NCBI GenBank assembly: GCA_046261635.1
Contig: JBHEOL010000039.1
Location: 1-10,361 of the forward strand
DNA from: JBHEPS01 sp046261635
GTDB lineage: Bacteria; Acidobacteriota; Thermoanaerobaculia; Gp7-AA8
Length of the DNA stretch: 10,361 nt
Direction of reading: 5' to 3'
The notes under the pieces were generated by a model. It saw nothing but the letters and a program-made list of their open reading frames with translations. It was not told the origin of the DNA and made no database searches. This document shows positions 1-6,914 of the stretch, piece after piece. The number at the start of each line of letters is the position of its first letter. The stretch's first letter is position 1. The translations under genes and the position numbers were made by a program.

Positions 1-7
1 CCGAAGG

Positions 8-110
8 GCTGGTGGAGGTTGCGAGGCGATCTCCGCGTCGCTCGTCGTCAACGATGCCACCGCATCGCCTCCTCCTCGCTCCTTGATCTCGCCTCGCAAG
101 CTCCACCAGC
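8..110. repeat. Composite long palindrome (two-stem hairpin element)
   Basis: Positions 8-29 and 89-110 are inverted copies of each other with one mismatch (22-nt arms beginning GCTGGTGGAG). In the exact centre, 52-57 (CGATGC) and 62-67 (GCATCG) form a second perfect 6-bp stem around a CACC loop. The two halves of about 20 nt between the stems do not pair. Outer and apical stems share the same axis (about 59.5), so the stretch reads as one hairpin with a large internal loop. It contains no plausible gene. It resembles a dispersed non-coding repeat, but only one copy lies in this window. Confidence 0.6.
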
Positions 111-148
111 GCGGCCCCTCTGGTTTCTTTCACAGCCTCTCAGGATGA

Positions 149-191
149 CAGGGTGGTGGGGGAGGATTCGCATCGCTCCTCCGCCACCCTG
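149..191 (-). terminator. Hairpin just downstream of the peptidase stop
   Basis: CAGGGTGG (149-156) and CCACCCTG (184-191) are perfect 8-bp inverted arms, and an inner GGAGGA/TCCTCC pair (161-166/177-182) can extend the stem. The structure begins 6 nt after the TGA of the minus-strand peptidase gene, where a terminator would sit. No T-tract follows on the minus strand, so factor-independent termination is uncertain. The next minus-strand bases (from 148 leftwards, TCATCCTGAG) resemble the start of a repeat scattered in many bacterial genomes, so this may be part of a repeat rather than a dedicated terminator. Confidence 0.4.
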
Positions 192-196
192 AATCG

Positions 197-2359
197 TCAC
201 TGAAGCTGCGGTTCGATTCCCATCTCGCGGAGCAGGTTGTCGGCTCCGTCGACGGCGTCCATGACCCACAGCATGTAGCGTGAGTCGACGTGGATCGAGC
301 GGGCGATGGTCGGATCGACGATGTAGTCCGACCCCATCGCCTCGTAGTTGCCGTCGAAGGCGAGCCCGGTCATCTCGCCTCGCCCGTTGAGCGTGGCCGA
401 GCCGGAGTTCCCGTTGGTGATGTCGCAGGTGCTGAGGAAGTTGACCGGAAGTGTCCCGAGATCGGGGTCGACGTACGGTCCGAACCGCTCGGCGCGCACG
501 GCCTCGAGAAGTGTGGAGGGCGAAGCGAACGGCTCCTCGCCCGTCTCCTTCTCGAGGATTCCCTCCACGGTGGTGAACGGCTCGTACCGCACCCCGTCGC
601 GTGGGGTGTAGCCGACGACCTCTCCGAAGGTCACGCGGAGCGTGCCGTTGGCATCGGGCGCGAGAAGTCCGCCTCTCACCGCGCGGAGCGCGCGGATGTA
701 CTCGGGGCGGAGGCGTGAGAACGCGCCTCTCCGCTCGTCGGCGATGCGCTCGTTGTCGTCGAGCAGCGGCCGGAGAGCGGCCGCGAGCTCGACCATCGAG
801 TCGCCGCGCGCCACGAGCGCTTTCGTCGATTCACCGAACATCGCCTTGCGCACGCTCTCGTCCGCGATCCGGGTCCCGCCGTAGAGACGGTCGAGAAACG
901 CGTCGACCTGAGCCTCGGCACCTTCCTTCCCCGTCGCGGCGAGCGCCTGGTCGAGGGCAGGAATCCGCTGATCGGCGGGAAGACCAGCCGCTTCCAGCAG
1001 GAAGTAGCGCAGCCCCGCGCGGTCGCTGTCGGTCTCGATCAGCCGCTGGCTGCGTGCGATCGAGGCCTCGAGCCGCGGCCAGTTCCGCTGCTGATACTTC
1101 TCTTCCCGGTCGAGATCCTTCTTGGTTCGCTCACGGCTCAGCTGATACATCATGTCCGCCTGCGCCAGCATCGGTGAGGCCTGCTGAAGCCAGCTCAGAA
1201 CGGTGTCCCGCTGCATGGTCGCGCGCTGAGCTGCGACCGTGCCGCGAAGCTCGTCCATGGCTGCCTGATGGCTTTTCAACAGCTCGCCGTCGTTCGCGAC
1301 GAGCGCCTGCATCTGCCGCTCCTCGGCCGCCTTCACATTCGCCAGATCGCCTGCCTCGAAGGCCTCGAGGGTTCCCTTGTACTTCTTCAGGTAGTTCGCG
1401 AGTCCACGGATGCGGGTCGCGTTGCGGATCGCGACCTCGCGGCCGCGCTTCCCTTCCTCGTCGAGGATGCCGATGAGAGCCTCGCGATAGCGGATCGACT
1501 CGGGGAAGCTGTAGTCGATCTTCATCCGCGTCTCGTCGGCCGTCTCGTAGCGGAAGGTGATGCCGGGGTAGCCGGCCACGATCATCAAATCGCCCGGGTC
1601 GATGTCGCCGGTCGCGATCTTCAGCCAGTGCTTCGGCTGGTAAGGAACATTGTCGGGCGAGAAGTCGGCGGGACGGCCGTCGCGGCCGACGTACGCGCGA
1701 AGGAATCCGAAGTCGCCCGTGTGGCGCGGCCACATCCAGTTGTCGATCTCGCCGCCGAAGGTTCCGATCCCGTCGCCCGGCGCGTAGACGAGGCGCACGT
1801 CGCGGATCTCCGTCCTCGTCGTCCGCAGGTACTGCGTTCCGCCGAAGTAGGCGTCCACCGAGCAGCGGAGGCCACCCGGCTTCTCGCACTGGGCCACCAG
1901 CTCCTTTTGGCGCCGCTCGATCGTGTCGTACCGGACCGTGTCGCTCATCCGGTCGAGCCGGCCGAGGACGCGGTCGCTGACGTCCTCGATCTTCGAGGTG
2001 ACGTAGATGCGGGCGTCGGCCGAGGCCTGGACCTCATCTCCCATGGACGCCGCGAGGAACCCGTTCCTGAGCAGGTCGCGCTCCGGCGTCGAGTTGTACT
2101 GGAGATAGCCGTAAACGCAGTGGTGGTTCGTGGCGACGAGTCCCATCGGCGAGACGAACGACGCGCTGCATCCGCCGGTGGAGACGATCGCACCCATCGG
2201 AAAGCCGGTGAGATCGGCAAACTGGGCCGGATCCAGCTCGAGCCCTCTCTCCTTCAACTGGTCGGCGAGTTGGGGGACCTGCTGCGGCATCCACATCCCC
2301 TGCCCCGCGGCGAGGGCCGGCAGGAGACAGACGAGCATGGCGGTGATGAGTGTTTTCAC
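197..2359 (-). CDS. Secreted S46 family dipeptidyl-peptidase, DPP7-like
   Basis: This 720-residue protein is a serine exopeptidase predicted to cut dipeptides from the N-terminus of peptides outside the cytoplasm. The start is GTG at 2359, chosen because AAAGGAG (2366-2372) lies 6 nt upstream and the product then opens with a classic signal peptide (MKTLITAMLV..., cleavage near ALA-AG, residues 15-19). A longer upstream reading frame lacks these signs. Chymotrypsin-like catalytic residues are visible: His80 in TNHHC, Asp216 in WPRHTGDF and Ser652 in NGNSGS. N207-W208 and N322 (NYLKKYKG) match positions known in S46 enzymes to hold the substrate N-terminus. The specificity motif reads GLAFDGN, with Gly670 where DPP11 enzymes carry Arg, so a hydrophobic P1 residue rather than Asp/Glu is expected. 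Length matches the family (about 700-720). A promoter candidate lies upstream and a hairpin downstream, so it is probably monocistronic. Confidence 0.93.
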   Translation of the reverse strand: MKTLITAMLVCLLPALAAGQGMWMPQQVPQLADQLKERGLELDPAQFADLTGFPMGAIVSTGGCSASFVSPMGLVATNHHCVYGYLQYNSTPERDLLRNGFLAASMGDEVQASADARIYVTSKIEDVSDRVLGRLDRMSDTVRYDTIERRQKELVAQCEKPGGLRCSVDAYFGGTQYLRTTRTEIRDVRLVYAPGDGIGTFGGEIDNWMWPRHTGDFGFLRAYVGRDGRPADFSPDNVPYQPKHWLKIATGDIDPGDLMIVAGYPGITFRYETADETRMKIDYSFPESIRYREALIGILDEEGKRGREVAIRNATRIRGLANYLKKYKGTLEAFEAGDLANVKAAEERQMQALVANDGELLKSHQAAMDELRGTVAAQRATMQRDTVLSWLQQASPMLAQADMMYQLSRERTKKDLDREEKYQQRNWPRLEASIARSQRLIETDSDRAGLRYFLLEAAGLPADQRIPALDQALAATGKEGAEAQVDAFLDRLYGGTRIADESVRKAMFGESTKALVARGDSMVELAAALRPLLDDNERIADERRGAFSRLRPEYIRALRAVRGGLLAPDANGTLRVTFGEVVGYTPRDGVRYEPFTTVEGILEKETGEEPFASPSTLLEAVRAERFGPYVDPDLGTLPVNFLSTCDITNGNSGSATLNGRGEMTGLAFDGNYEAMGSDYIVDPTIARSIHVDSRYMLWVMDAVDGADNLLREMGIEPQLQ

Positions 2360-2420
2360 GTGGAGCTCCTTTCGAATCGCGGTGCGGAGAACCCGCGTAG
2401 CGAGCCCGGCGCCGCAGGCA

Positions 2421-2449
2421 ATTTTTCCCCTTGGCTGGGGCCCGGTCAA
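2421..2449 (-). promoter_or_regulatory. Sigma-70-like promoter candidate for the peptidase gene
   Basis: Read on the minus strand, TTGACC (2449-2444, 5 of 6 to consensus) is followed after exactly 17 nt by AAAAAT (2426-2421, 4 of 6). This predicts a transcript start near 2414 and a leader of about 55 nt before the GTG at 2359. The element sits in the 126-bp gap behind the dehydrogenase gene, which suggests the peptidase is not simply a read-through product of that gene. Confidence 0.45.
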
Positions 2450-2485
2450 GGTCCGATGAACATCAGCGCGTGATGCCCGCACGGG

Positions 2486-3535
2486 TCAGAGGCGCGCCAT
2501 GACCGCCTTTCCAGCCGCCGCGGTACCGAGCGATCCCCCCAGATCCGAGGTCGTTTCGCCGGCGCGGATCGCATCCTCGCAGGCTTTCTCGATGCGCCGG
2601 GCCGCCTCGTCGAACCCGAGGTAGCCGAGCATCATCGCCGCCGTCAGGATCGCGCCGGCCGGATTGGCGACGTCCTTCCCCGCGTACTTCGGCGCGCTCC
2701 CGTGGATCGGCTCGAACAGCGAAATTCTTCCCGGATGGATGTTTCCGGAGGCGGCCACACCGAGCCCTCCCTGAAGGGCAGCGCCGAGATCGGTCACGAT
2801 GTCGCCGAACATGTTGTTGGTCACGATCACGTCGAACATCTCCGGCGCCCGCACCATCTGCATCGTCAGCGCGTCGACGAACATGTGGAAGTGCTCGATC
2901 CCCGGATACTCCGCCGCCACCTGCTCGAACGTTCGCATCCAGAGGTCGCCGCCGAACCGCATGACATTGTTCTTGTCCGTCATGCAGACCGACTTCCGGC
3001 CGTTCGCCTTTGCGAACTCGAATGCGTGACGGATGATCCGCTCGACTCCCTTGCGGGTCGAGACGTCCTCCTGGATCGCGATCTCGTCTTCGGTCCCCTT
3101 CCGGAAGTTTCCGCCCATCCCGACGTACGCCCCCTCGGTGTTCTCGCGGAAGATCACCATGTCGACATCGGAGGCGGTCTTTCCCTTGATCGGACAGAGC
3201 CGCTCGTCGATGAGTTTCACCGGGCGGTAATTCACATAGAGGTCGAGTTGAAACCGCATCCCGAGGAGGATGTCGGCGGCATGCTTCATGTCGGGGACGC
3301 GCGGGTCGCCGAAGGCACCCAGGTAGACCGCGGCGTAGTTTCGGCGCAGGTCGTCCATCGCCCCGGGAGGCATCGAGATCCCGGTCTTCAGGTAATTGTC
3401 GGCGTTCCAGTCGAAGTGAACGAACTCGAGCCCAAGGCCAGAGTCTTCGTTCACCTTCTCGAGGATCTTCATTCCGGCCGCGATCACTTCCGGCCCGATG
3501 CCGTCCCCTGGGACGACTGCGATCTTCTTCGTCAT
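2486..3535 (-). CDS. Isocitrate/isopropylmalate dehydrogenase family oxidoreductase
   Basis: The 349-residue protein is an NAD(P)-dependent beta-decarboxylating dehydrogenase acting on a 2-hydroxy acid (candidates: 3-isopropylmalate, D-malate/tartrate, isocitrate, homoisocitrate). Family marks are the N-terminal VPGDGIGPEV, the substrate helix LLGMR (90-94), R104, R130 in RENTEG, K188 in TDKNN, D221, and the signature NNMFGDIVTDLG (240-251) with metal ligands D245 and D249. HGSAPKYAG (278-286) lines the cofactor site; its Lys283-Tyr284 pair is typical of NADP-dependent isocitrate dehydrogenase, whereas LeuB proteins usually have Asp-Ile. The YVNYRP stretch and GTEDE loop recall D-malate/tartrate dehydrogenases. 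No leuA/leuCD or TCA gene is adjacent, so the substrate cannot be fixed and no symbol is given. A GGGGGAG stretch precedes the ATG by about 9 nt, longer than usual. Complete and of normal length. Confidence 0.9.
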   Translation of the reverse strand: MTKKIAVVPGDGIGPEVIAAGMKILEKVNEDSGLGLEFVHFDWNADNYLKTGISMPPGAMDDLRRNYAAVYLGAFGDPRVPDMKHAADILLGMRFQLDLYVNYRPVKLIDERLCPIKGKTASDVDMVIFRENTEGAYVGMGGNFRKGTEDEIAIQEDVSTRKGVERIIRHAFEFAKANGRKSVCMTDKNNVMRFGGDLWMRTFEQVAAEYPGIEHFHMFVDALTMQMVRAPEMFDVIVTNNMFGDIVTDLGAALQGGLGVAASGNIHPGRISLFEPIHGSAPKYAGKDVANPAGAILTAAMMLGYLGFDEAARRIEKACEDAIRAGETTSDLGGSLGTAAAGKAVMARL

Positions 3536-3571
3536 GCTCTTCTCTCCCCCGCTCTCTTGATCGAGGGCGTC

Positions 3572-3577
3572 ATGATA
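3572..3577 (-). promoter_or_regulatory. Weak -10 candidate for the dehydrogenase gene
   Basis: On the minus strand, TATCAT (3577-3572) matches the -10 consensus at 5 of 6 positions and would give a leader of about 30 nt before the ATG at 3535. No recognisable -35 lies 16-18 nt upstream, so this is a tentative placement in the 107-bp divergent gap. Confidence 0.22.
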
Positions 3578-3591
3578 GCGGAGGTGCCGGC

Positions 3592-3619
3592 GGCTCCTGC
3601 CGGAATCCCGGCCGGAGCC
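3592..3619. other. Hairpin in the divergent intergenic region
   Basis: GGCTCC (3592-3597) pairs with GGAGCC (3614-3619), and CCGG (3600-3603) pairs with CCGG (3608-3611) around an AATC loop, with a 2-nt/2-nt internal bulge. It lies 23 nt before the ATG of the VTT-domain gene, so it could be a leader hairpin of that gene or an operator-like palindrome for both divergent genes. It accounts for the lack of a clear ribosome binding site only speculatively. Confidence 0.35.
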
Positions 3620-3642
3620 AGGGGGTTCTCGGTCAGACCGTC

Positions 3643-4368
3643 ATGTCAACGGTCCCTACAGCTTCTCCGGCGCCGCCCGTAATCCCGTCGCCACCTCCCC
3701 CCCCGTGGCGCCGGATCGCGATTGCGCTCCTGTTCGCCGTCCTGGCGGCCGTGGCGGTATGGTTCTCCCCCCTCCGCGAATGGGTCGACCCGGCCCGCGT
3801 CTCCGAGTGGCTTCGCTCGACCGGCTCCCTCTGGTGGGCCCCGCTGGTGTTCCTGGGCGTTTACGTCCTGTTCTCCCTCACCTTCGTCCCGGTGCTCCCC
3901 CTTGCCGCTGCCGCCGCGCTCACATGGGGGTGGTTCTGGGGGGGGATCATCGAGCTCGTCGTCGCAATCGTCGGCGCGCTTCCCCCTTACGTGATCGCGC
4001 GGTCTGCTGCTTCGTCATGGATCGAGTCGAAGATGAAGGCGCGCTTCGGGATCAACTACGATCGCGTGCGCATCCGCGCCACCTCGACTCTCTTCCTCCT
4101 GCGCCTCGTTCCGGTGCTTCCCTTCTCCGCGGTCAACTATCTGTCGGGACTCGCCGCAATCCGCCCGCTCCCCTACCTGGTGGCGACCACGATCGGGATG
4201 GTTCCGTCGGTCTTCCTCTTCACGTATTTCGTCGATGCCGTGGCCTCCGGCTTGCTGTCGTGGCGGCAGGCCTCCCTCCGGATGGCCGCGGCAGGCCTCG
4301 GTCTCGGCCTTCTCTTCATTGCGTCGCGAATCGTCGCGGCGAAGCTGCATCAACGAAGCCTCCGATGA
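3643..4368 (+). CDS. TVP38/TMEM64 family (VTT-domain) membrane protein
   Basis: This 241-residue polytopic inner-membrane protein belongs to the DedA/TVP38/TMEM64 (VTT, formerly SNARE-associated) superfamily, whose members are linked to lipid scrambling or membrane homeostasis; the exact bacterial substrate is unresolved. A proline-rich cytosolic N-terminus (residues 8-21) precedes hydrophobic segments at about 25-41, 65-80, 100-117, 178-197 and 214-232. Two half-helical loops carry the family pattern: FVPVLPLAAA (81-90), then RLVPVLPFSAVNYLSG (154-169) with R154, P157, P160, N165 and G169. No good Shine-Dalgarno precedes the ATG: AGGGGG is about 17 nt away. The start could therefore be further in, or translation may depend on leader structure. 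It is divergent from the dehydrogenase gene and followed by palindromic repeats. No neighbour indicates its role. Confidence 0.88.
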   Translation: MSTVPTASPAPPVIPSPPPPPWRRIAIALLFAVLAAVAVWFSPLREWVDPARVSEWLRSTGSLWWAPLVFLGVYVLFSLTFVPVLPLAAAAALTWGWFWGGIIELVVAIVGALPPYVIARSAASSWIESKMKARFGINYDRVRIRATSTLFLLRLVPVLPFSAVNYLSGLAAIRPLPYLVATTIGMVPSVFLFTYFVDAVASGLLSWRQASLRMAAAGLGLGLLFIASRIVAAKLHQRSLR

Positions 4369-4381
4369 GGCCGGCAAAAGT

Positions 4382-4403
4382 GGCGGAGGCTTCAGCCTCC
4401 GCC
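4382..4403. repeat. Palindromic repeat, copy 1 (GGCGGAGGCT type)
   Basis: GGCGGAGGCT and AGCCTCCGCC form a perfect 10-bp stem around a central TC (in practice a TTCA loop). It starts 13 nt after the stop of the VTT-domain gene, so it could also end or stabilise that transcript, though no T-run follows. The GCCAC edge shared with the other copies is also present here in inverse orientation (4380-4384), so copy 1 faces copies 2 and 3. Confidence 0.8.
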
Positions 4404-4450
4404 CGTTGAGTGCGGAGCGGGCGAGCTGTCCCTCCTCCATCGGGGCAGAG

Positions 4451-4471
4451 CCGGAGGCTGAAGCCTCCGCC
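4451..4471. repeat. Palindromic repeat, copy 2 (inverse orientation)
   Basis: CGGAGGCT (4452-4459) pairs with AGCCTCCG (4462-4469) around GA. Counting from 4450, it equals the reverse complement of copy 1 at 21 of 22 positions and is followed by the same ACA as copy 3. The 47 nt separating copy 1 from copy 2 hold nothing recognisable. Confidence 0.78.
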
Positions 4472-4482
4472 ACAGGGCCGAA

Positions 4483-4503
4483 GGGGAGGCTGAAGCCTCC
4501 GCC
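4483..4503. repeat. Palindromic repeat, copy 3 (same orientation as copy 2)
   Basis: GGAGGCT (4485-4491) pairs with AGCCTCC (4494-4500). Counting from 4482, it matches the reverse complement of copy 1 at 20 of 22 positions. It ends about 10 nt before TATGAT (4512-4517), a 5-of-6 match to a -10 element for the following dehydrogenase gene. The repeat therefore borders, or lies inside, that gene's promoter. Confidence 0.75.
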
Positions 4504-4553
4504 ACATGCGGTATGATCCGGCGCTGGCAGATTGCCCGAAAAGGAGTCCTTCC

Positions 4554-5777
4554 GTGAGTACTTTCCCTGGTGTCGACTACATGGATATCGATTCGCTCTT
4601 CACCGAAGAAGAGCTGATGGTGCGGCAGACGGTCCGCGATTTCGTGGACGACGAGGTCCTTCCGATCATCGAAGAAGCCCACCGTCATGAGAAGTTTCCC
4701 GATCACCTGATCCCGAAGATGGCCGAGATGGGTCTGTTCGGCTCGACCATCGACGAATATGGGCTTCCGGGGCTGAACAACGTCGCCTACGGGCTGATCA
4801 TGCAGGAGCTCGAGCGGGGCGACTCGGGGCTGCGCTCGTTCGTCTCGGTGCAGTCGAGCCTCGTGATGTATCCGATCTACACCTACGGCTCGAAGGAGCA
4901 GCGGGACAAGTGGATTCCGAAGCTGGCGAGCGGCGAAGCGATCGGATGTTTCGGCCTGACCGAACCGGATTTCGGCTCCAACCCGGGGGGGATGCGGACG
5001 CATGCGAAAAAGGACGGCGATTCGTGGGTCCTCAACGGCGCGAAGTCGTGGATCACGAACGGCTCGGTCGCCGACGTCGCCGTGGTCTGGGCGCGCACCG
5101 CAGAGGGCATCAAGGGGTTCATCGTCGAGAAGGGGACGCCCGGATACACGACCGCCTATCACATGGGCAAGTTCTCGCTCCGCGCCTCGGTGACCTCGCA
5201 GCTCTTCTTCGAGGACTGCCGGATCCCGGCCGAGAATCTTCTTCCCGAGACCGGCTCGCTCAAGCATCCGCTCGGCTGCCTCTCGCAGGCGCGTTACGGC
5301 ATCGCCTGGGGCGGGATCGGCGCGGCGATGGCGGTCTACCAGACGGCCCTCGACTACGCCAAGTCGCGCATCCAGTTCGGCGGCCAGCCGATCGCCTCGC
5401 ACCAGCTCGTCCAGAACAAGCTCGCATGGATGATCACCGAGATCACCAAGGCGCAGCTGTTGTCGGTTCAGCTCGGCCGCCTCAAGGACGCCGGAAAGAT
5501 CCAGTCGCAACACATCTCGATGGGAAAGATGAACAACGTCAACATCGCCCTCGAGTGCGCCCGCATGGCCCGCGACATCCTCGGCGCCAACGGCATCTCG
5601 GACGAGTACCCGGTCATCCGGCACATGCTCAACCTCGAGTCGGTCAAAACCTACGAGGGAACTCACGACATCCACAACCTCGTCATCGGTGAGGCGGTCA
5701 CCGGCATCCCGGCTTACAACCCCCCGATGAACGAGAAGACCGCTCGCGAAAAGGCCAAGGCCGCAGCGAAGGATTAG
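4554..5777 (+). CDS. gcdH: Glutaryl-CoA dehydrogenase (acyl-CoA dehydrogenase family)
   Basis: This 407-residue cytosolic FAD enzyme should oxidise and decarboxylate glutaryl-CoA to crotonyl-CoA in lysine, tryptophan or aromatic breakdown, passing electrons to ETF. The GTG at 4554 is preferred over the in-frame ATG at 4506 because AAAAGGAG (4539-4546) sits 7 nt before it. The glutaryl-CoA-specific pattern is strong: ERGDSGLRS with Arg94 (carboxylate-binding in the human enzyme), SVQSSLVM (98-105), GCFGLTEPDFGSNP (131-144), FAD region WITNG (166-170), GKFSLRAS (205-212), RIQFGGQPIASHQLVQ (272-287), DILGANGISDEYPVIRH (341-357), and Glu368 in TYEGTHDIH as catalytic base. The GLRS motif carries Leu where the human enzyme has Tyr. 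The C-terminal 20 residues are a Lys/Ala-rich tail. Its stop overlaps a possible GTG of the downstream reading frame (TAGTG), which supports co-transcription with glpX. Whether it decarboxylates cannot be read from sequence alone. Confidence 0.93.
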   Translation: MSTFPGVDYMDIDSLFTEEELMVRQTVRDFVDDEVLPIIEEAHRHEKFPDHLIPKMAEMGLFGSTIDEYGLPGLNNVAYGLIMQELERGDSGLRSFVSVQSSLVMYPIYTYGSKEQRDKWIPKLASGEAIGCFGLTEPDFGSNPGGMRTHAKKDGDSWVLNGAKSWITNGSVADVAVVWARTAEGIKGFIVEKGTPGYTTAYHMGKFSLRASVTSQLFFEDCRIPAENLLPETGSLKHPLGCLSQARYGIAWGGIGAAMAVYQTALDYAKSRIQFGGQPIASHQLVQNKLAWMITEITKAQLLSVQLGRLKDAGKIQSQHISMGKMNNVNIALECARMARDILGANGISDEYPVIRHMLNLESVKTYEGTHDIHNLVIGEAVTGIPAYNPPMNEKTAREKAKAAAKD

Positions 5778-5821
5778 TGTCGAACGCCGGCGGCCGGGCA
5801 ACGGCCGCCCAGGGGGAGAGA

Positions 5822-6796
5822 ATGGAATCGAGCCTGGAGCTGGGATTTCTCAGAGCCACCGAAAAGGCAGCCATCGCCGCCGCACGGACGATGGGTTACG
5901 GCAATCGGAAGCACTCCGACCAGGTGGCCGTCGAGGCGATGCGCGAGGAGCTCAACCAGCTTCGGATGCGCGGACGGATCGTCATCGGCGAGGGCGAACG
6001 AGACAAGGCTCCGATGCTCTTCAACGGAGAGCAGCTGGGACGGTGGGACGAGTCCCACCCGGAGATCGACATCGCGGTGGATCCTCTCGAGGGAACCAAC
6101 CTCTGCGCCCTCGGTGAGCCGAATGCCATCGCCGTCCTCTCCGCTTCGGAGAAAGGGGGCCTGCTCCACGCTCCCGACATCTACATGGACAAGCTCTGCG
6201 TCGGCCCCACGGGCGCCGAGGAGATGAGCCTCGACAAGAGCCCGAAGGAGAACCTCGAGGCTCTCGCAAAAGCCTTCGGCCGGGACATCAACGAGCTGGT
6301 CGTCACGGTCCTCGACCGCGACCGGCACGCCGACCTGATCGGCCAGATCCGCGAGGCCGGTGCGCGCATCAAGCTGATTGGTGACGGCGATCTGTCAGCC
6401 GGCATCTCCGCCGCGATTCGCGGGACGGGCGTCCACATCACCATGGGAATCGGTGGAGCACCGGAAGGCGTGATCACCGCTGCCGCCATGCGGTGCCTGA
6501 GCGGGCGCATGATCGGCCGCCTCCGTCCGCTCGAGAAGTGGCAGGAGGACCGCCTCAAGGAGATGGGCTTCACCGACCACGACAAGATCTACGACACCGA
6601 GGAGCTCGCAGCGGGGAAGGACATCATCTTCTGCGCCACCGGAGTCACCGACGGCGACCTGCTCCGCGGCGTCCGTTTCTTTTCCGGCGGCATCCGGGTC
6701 TCGTCGCTCTTCATGTCGAAGAAGACCAGCACGATCCGGTTCGTCGACACGATCTACAAAGAGGAAGGGCCAGTTCCCGTCATGTTCCAGGGATGA
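5822..6796 (+). CDS. glpX: Class II fructose-1,6-bisphosphatase (GlpX type)
   Basis: This 324-residue enzyme hydrolyses fructose 1,6-bisphosphate to fructose 6-phosphate, the committed step of gluconeogenesis; some homologues also use sedoheptulose 1,7-bisphosphate. Motifs of the lithium-sensitive phosphatase fold are intact: IGEGERDKAPM (55-65), DPLEGT (87-92, Thr92 as presumed catalytic), IGDGD (186-190), GGAPEGV (211-217) and ATGVTDGDLL (272-281). The ATG at 5822 is chosen because AGGGGG lies 5 nt upstream and the product then begins MESSLELGFLRATEKAA, matching where GlpX homology normally starts. A GTG at 5777 overlapping the previous stop would add 15 unconserved residues and is the alternative. 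The gap to the preceding dehydrogenase gene is 44 bp with no terminator, so one transcript is likely. The stop runs directly into a tandem repeat. Confidence 0.94.
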   Translation: MESSLELGFLRATEKAAIAAARTMGYGNRKHSDQVAVEAMREELNQLRMRGRIVIGEGERDKAPMLFNGEQLGRWDESHPEIDIAVDPLEGTNLCALGEPNAIAVLSASEKGGLLHAPDIYMDKLCVGPTGAEEMSLDKSPKENLEALAKAFGRDINELVVTVLDRDRHADLIGQIREAGARIKLIGDGDLSAGISAAIRGTGVHITMGIGGAPEGVITAAAMRCLSGRMIGRLRPLEKWQEDRLKEMGFTDHDKIYDTEELAAGKDIIFCATGVTDGDLLRGVRFFSGGIRVSSLFMSKKTSTIRFVDTIYKEEGPVPVMFQG

Positions 6797-6804
6797 CGAC
6801 GAAT

Positions 6805-6863
6805 AGGACGAATAGGACCTATAGGACCTATAGGACCTATAGGACTTATAGGACTTATAGGAC
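6805..6863 (+). repeat. 9-bp tandem repeat array (AGGACNNAT), forward
   Basis: Successive 9-bp units read AGGACGAAT, AGGACCTAT three times, AGGACTTAT twice, then a partial AGGAC. A degenerate unit (6796-6804) overlaps the last base of the glpX stop. Overlapping units create the palindrome CCTATAGG. Unit variants are clustered, as expected from local unit duplication. No spacers of CRISPR type exist. Confidence 0.9.
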
Positions 6864-6914
6864 GGTGACCTTGAAGAGCTCGGGGCAGGATCGTGCTCCC
6901 GCCCGTTCTACCTA

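Noticed and set aside
1268..2473. Plus-strand open frame of 401 codons opposite the S46 peptidase gene
   Set aside because: Antisense frame in GC-rich DNA; the opposite strand encodes an intact catalytic triad and signal peptide.
2461..2475. Hairpin CATCA-GCGCG-TGATG after the dehydrogenase stop as a terminator
   Set aside because: The stem is only 5 bp and no T-run follows; too weak to list as a terminator.
2702..3682. Plus-strand open frame of 326 codons opposite the dehydrogenase gene
   Set aside because: Antisense frame without recognisable motifs; it also overlaps the start of the VTT-domain gene.
4392..5801. Minus-strand open frame of 469 codons opposite the glutaryl-CoA dehydrogenase gene
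   Set aside because: It is an antisense frame kept open by high GC content, with a composition lacking any recognisable domain; the plus strand has full family motifs.
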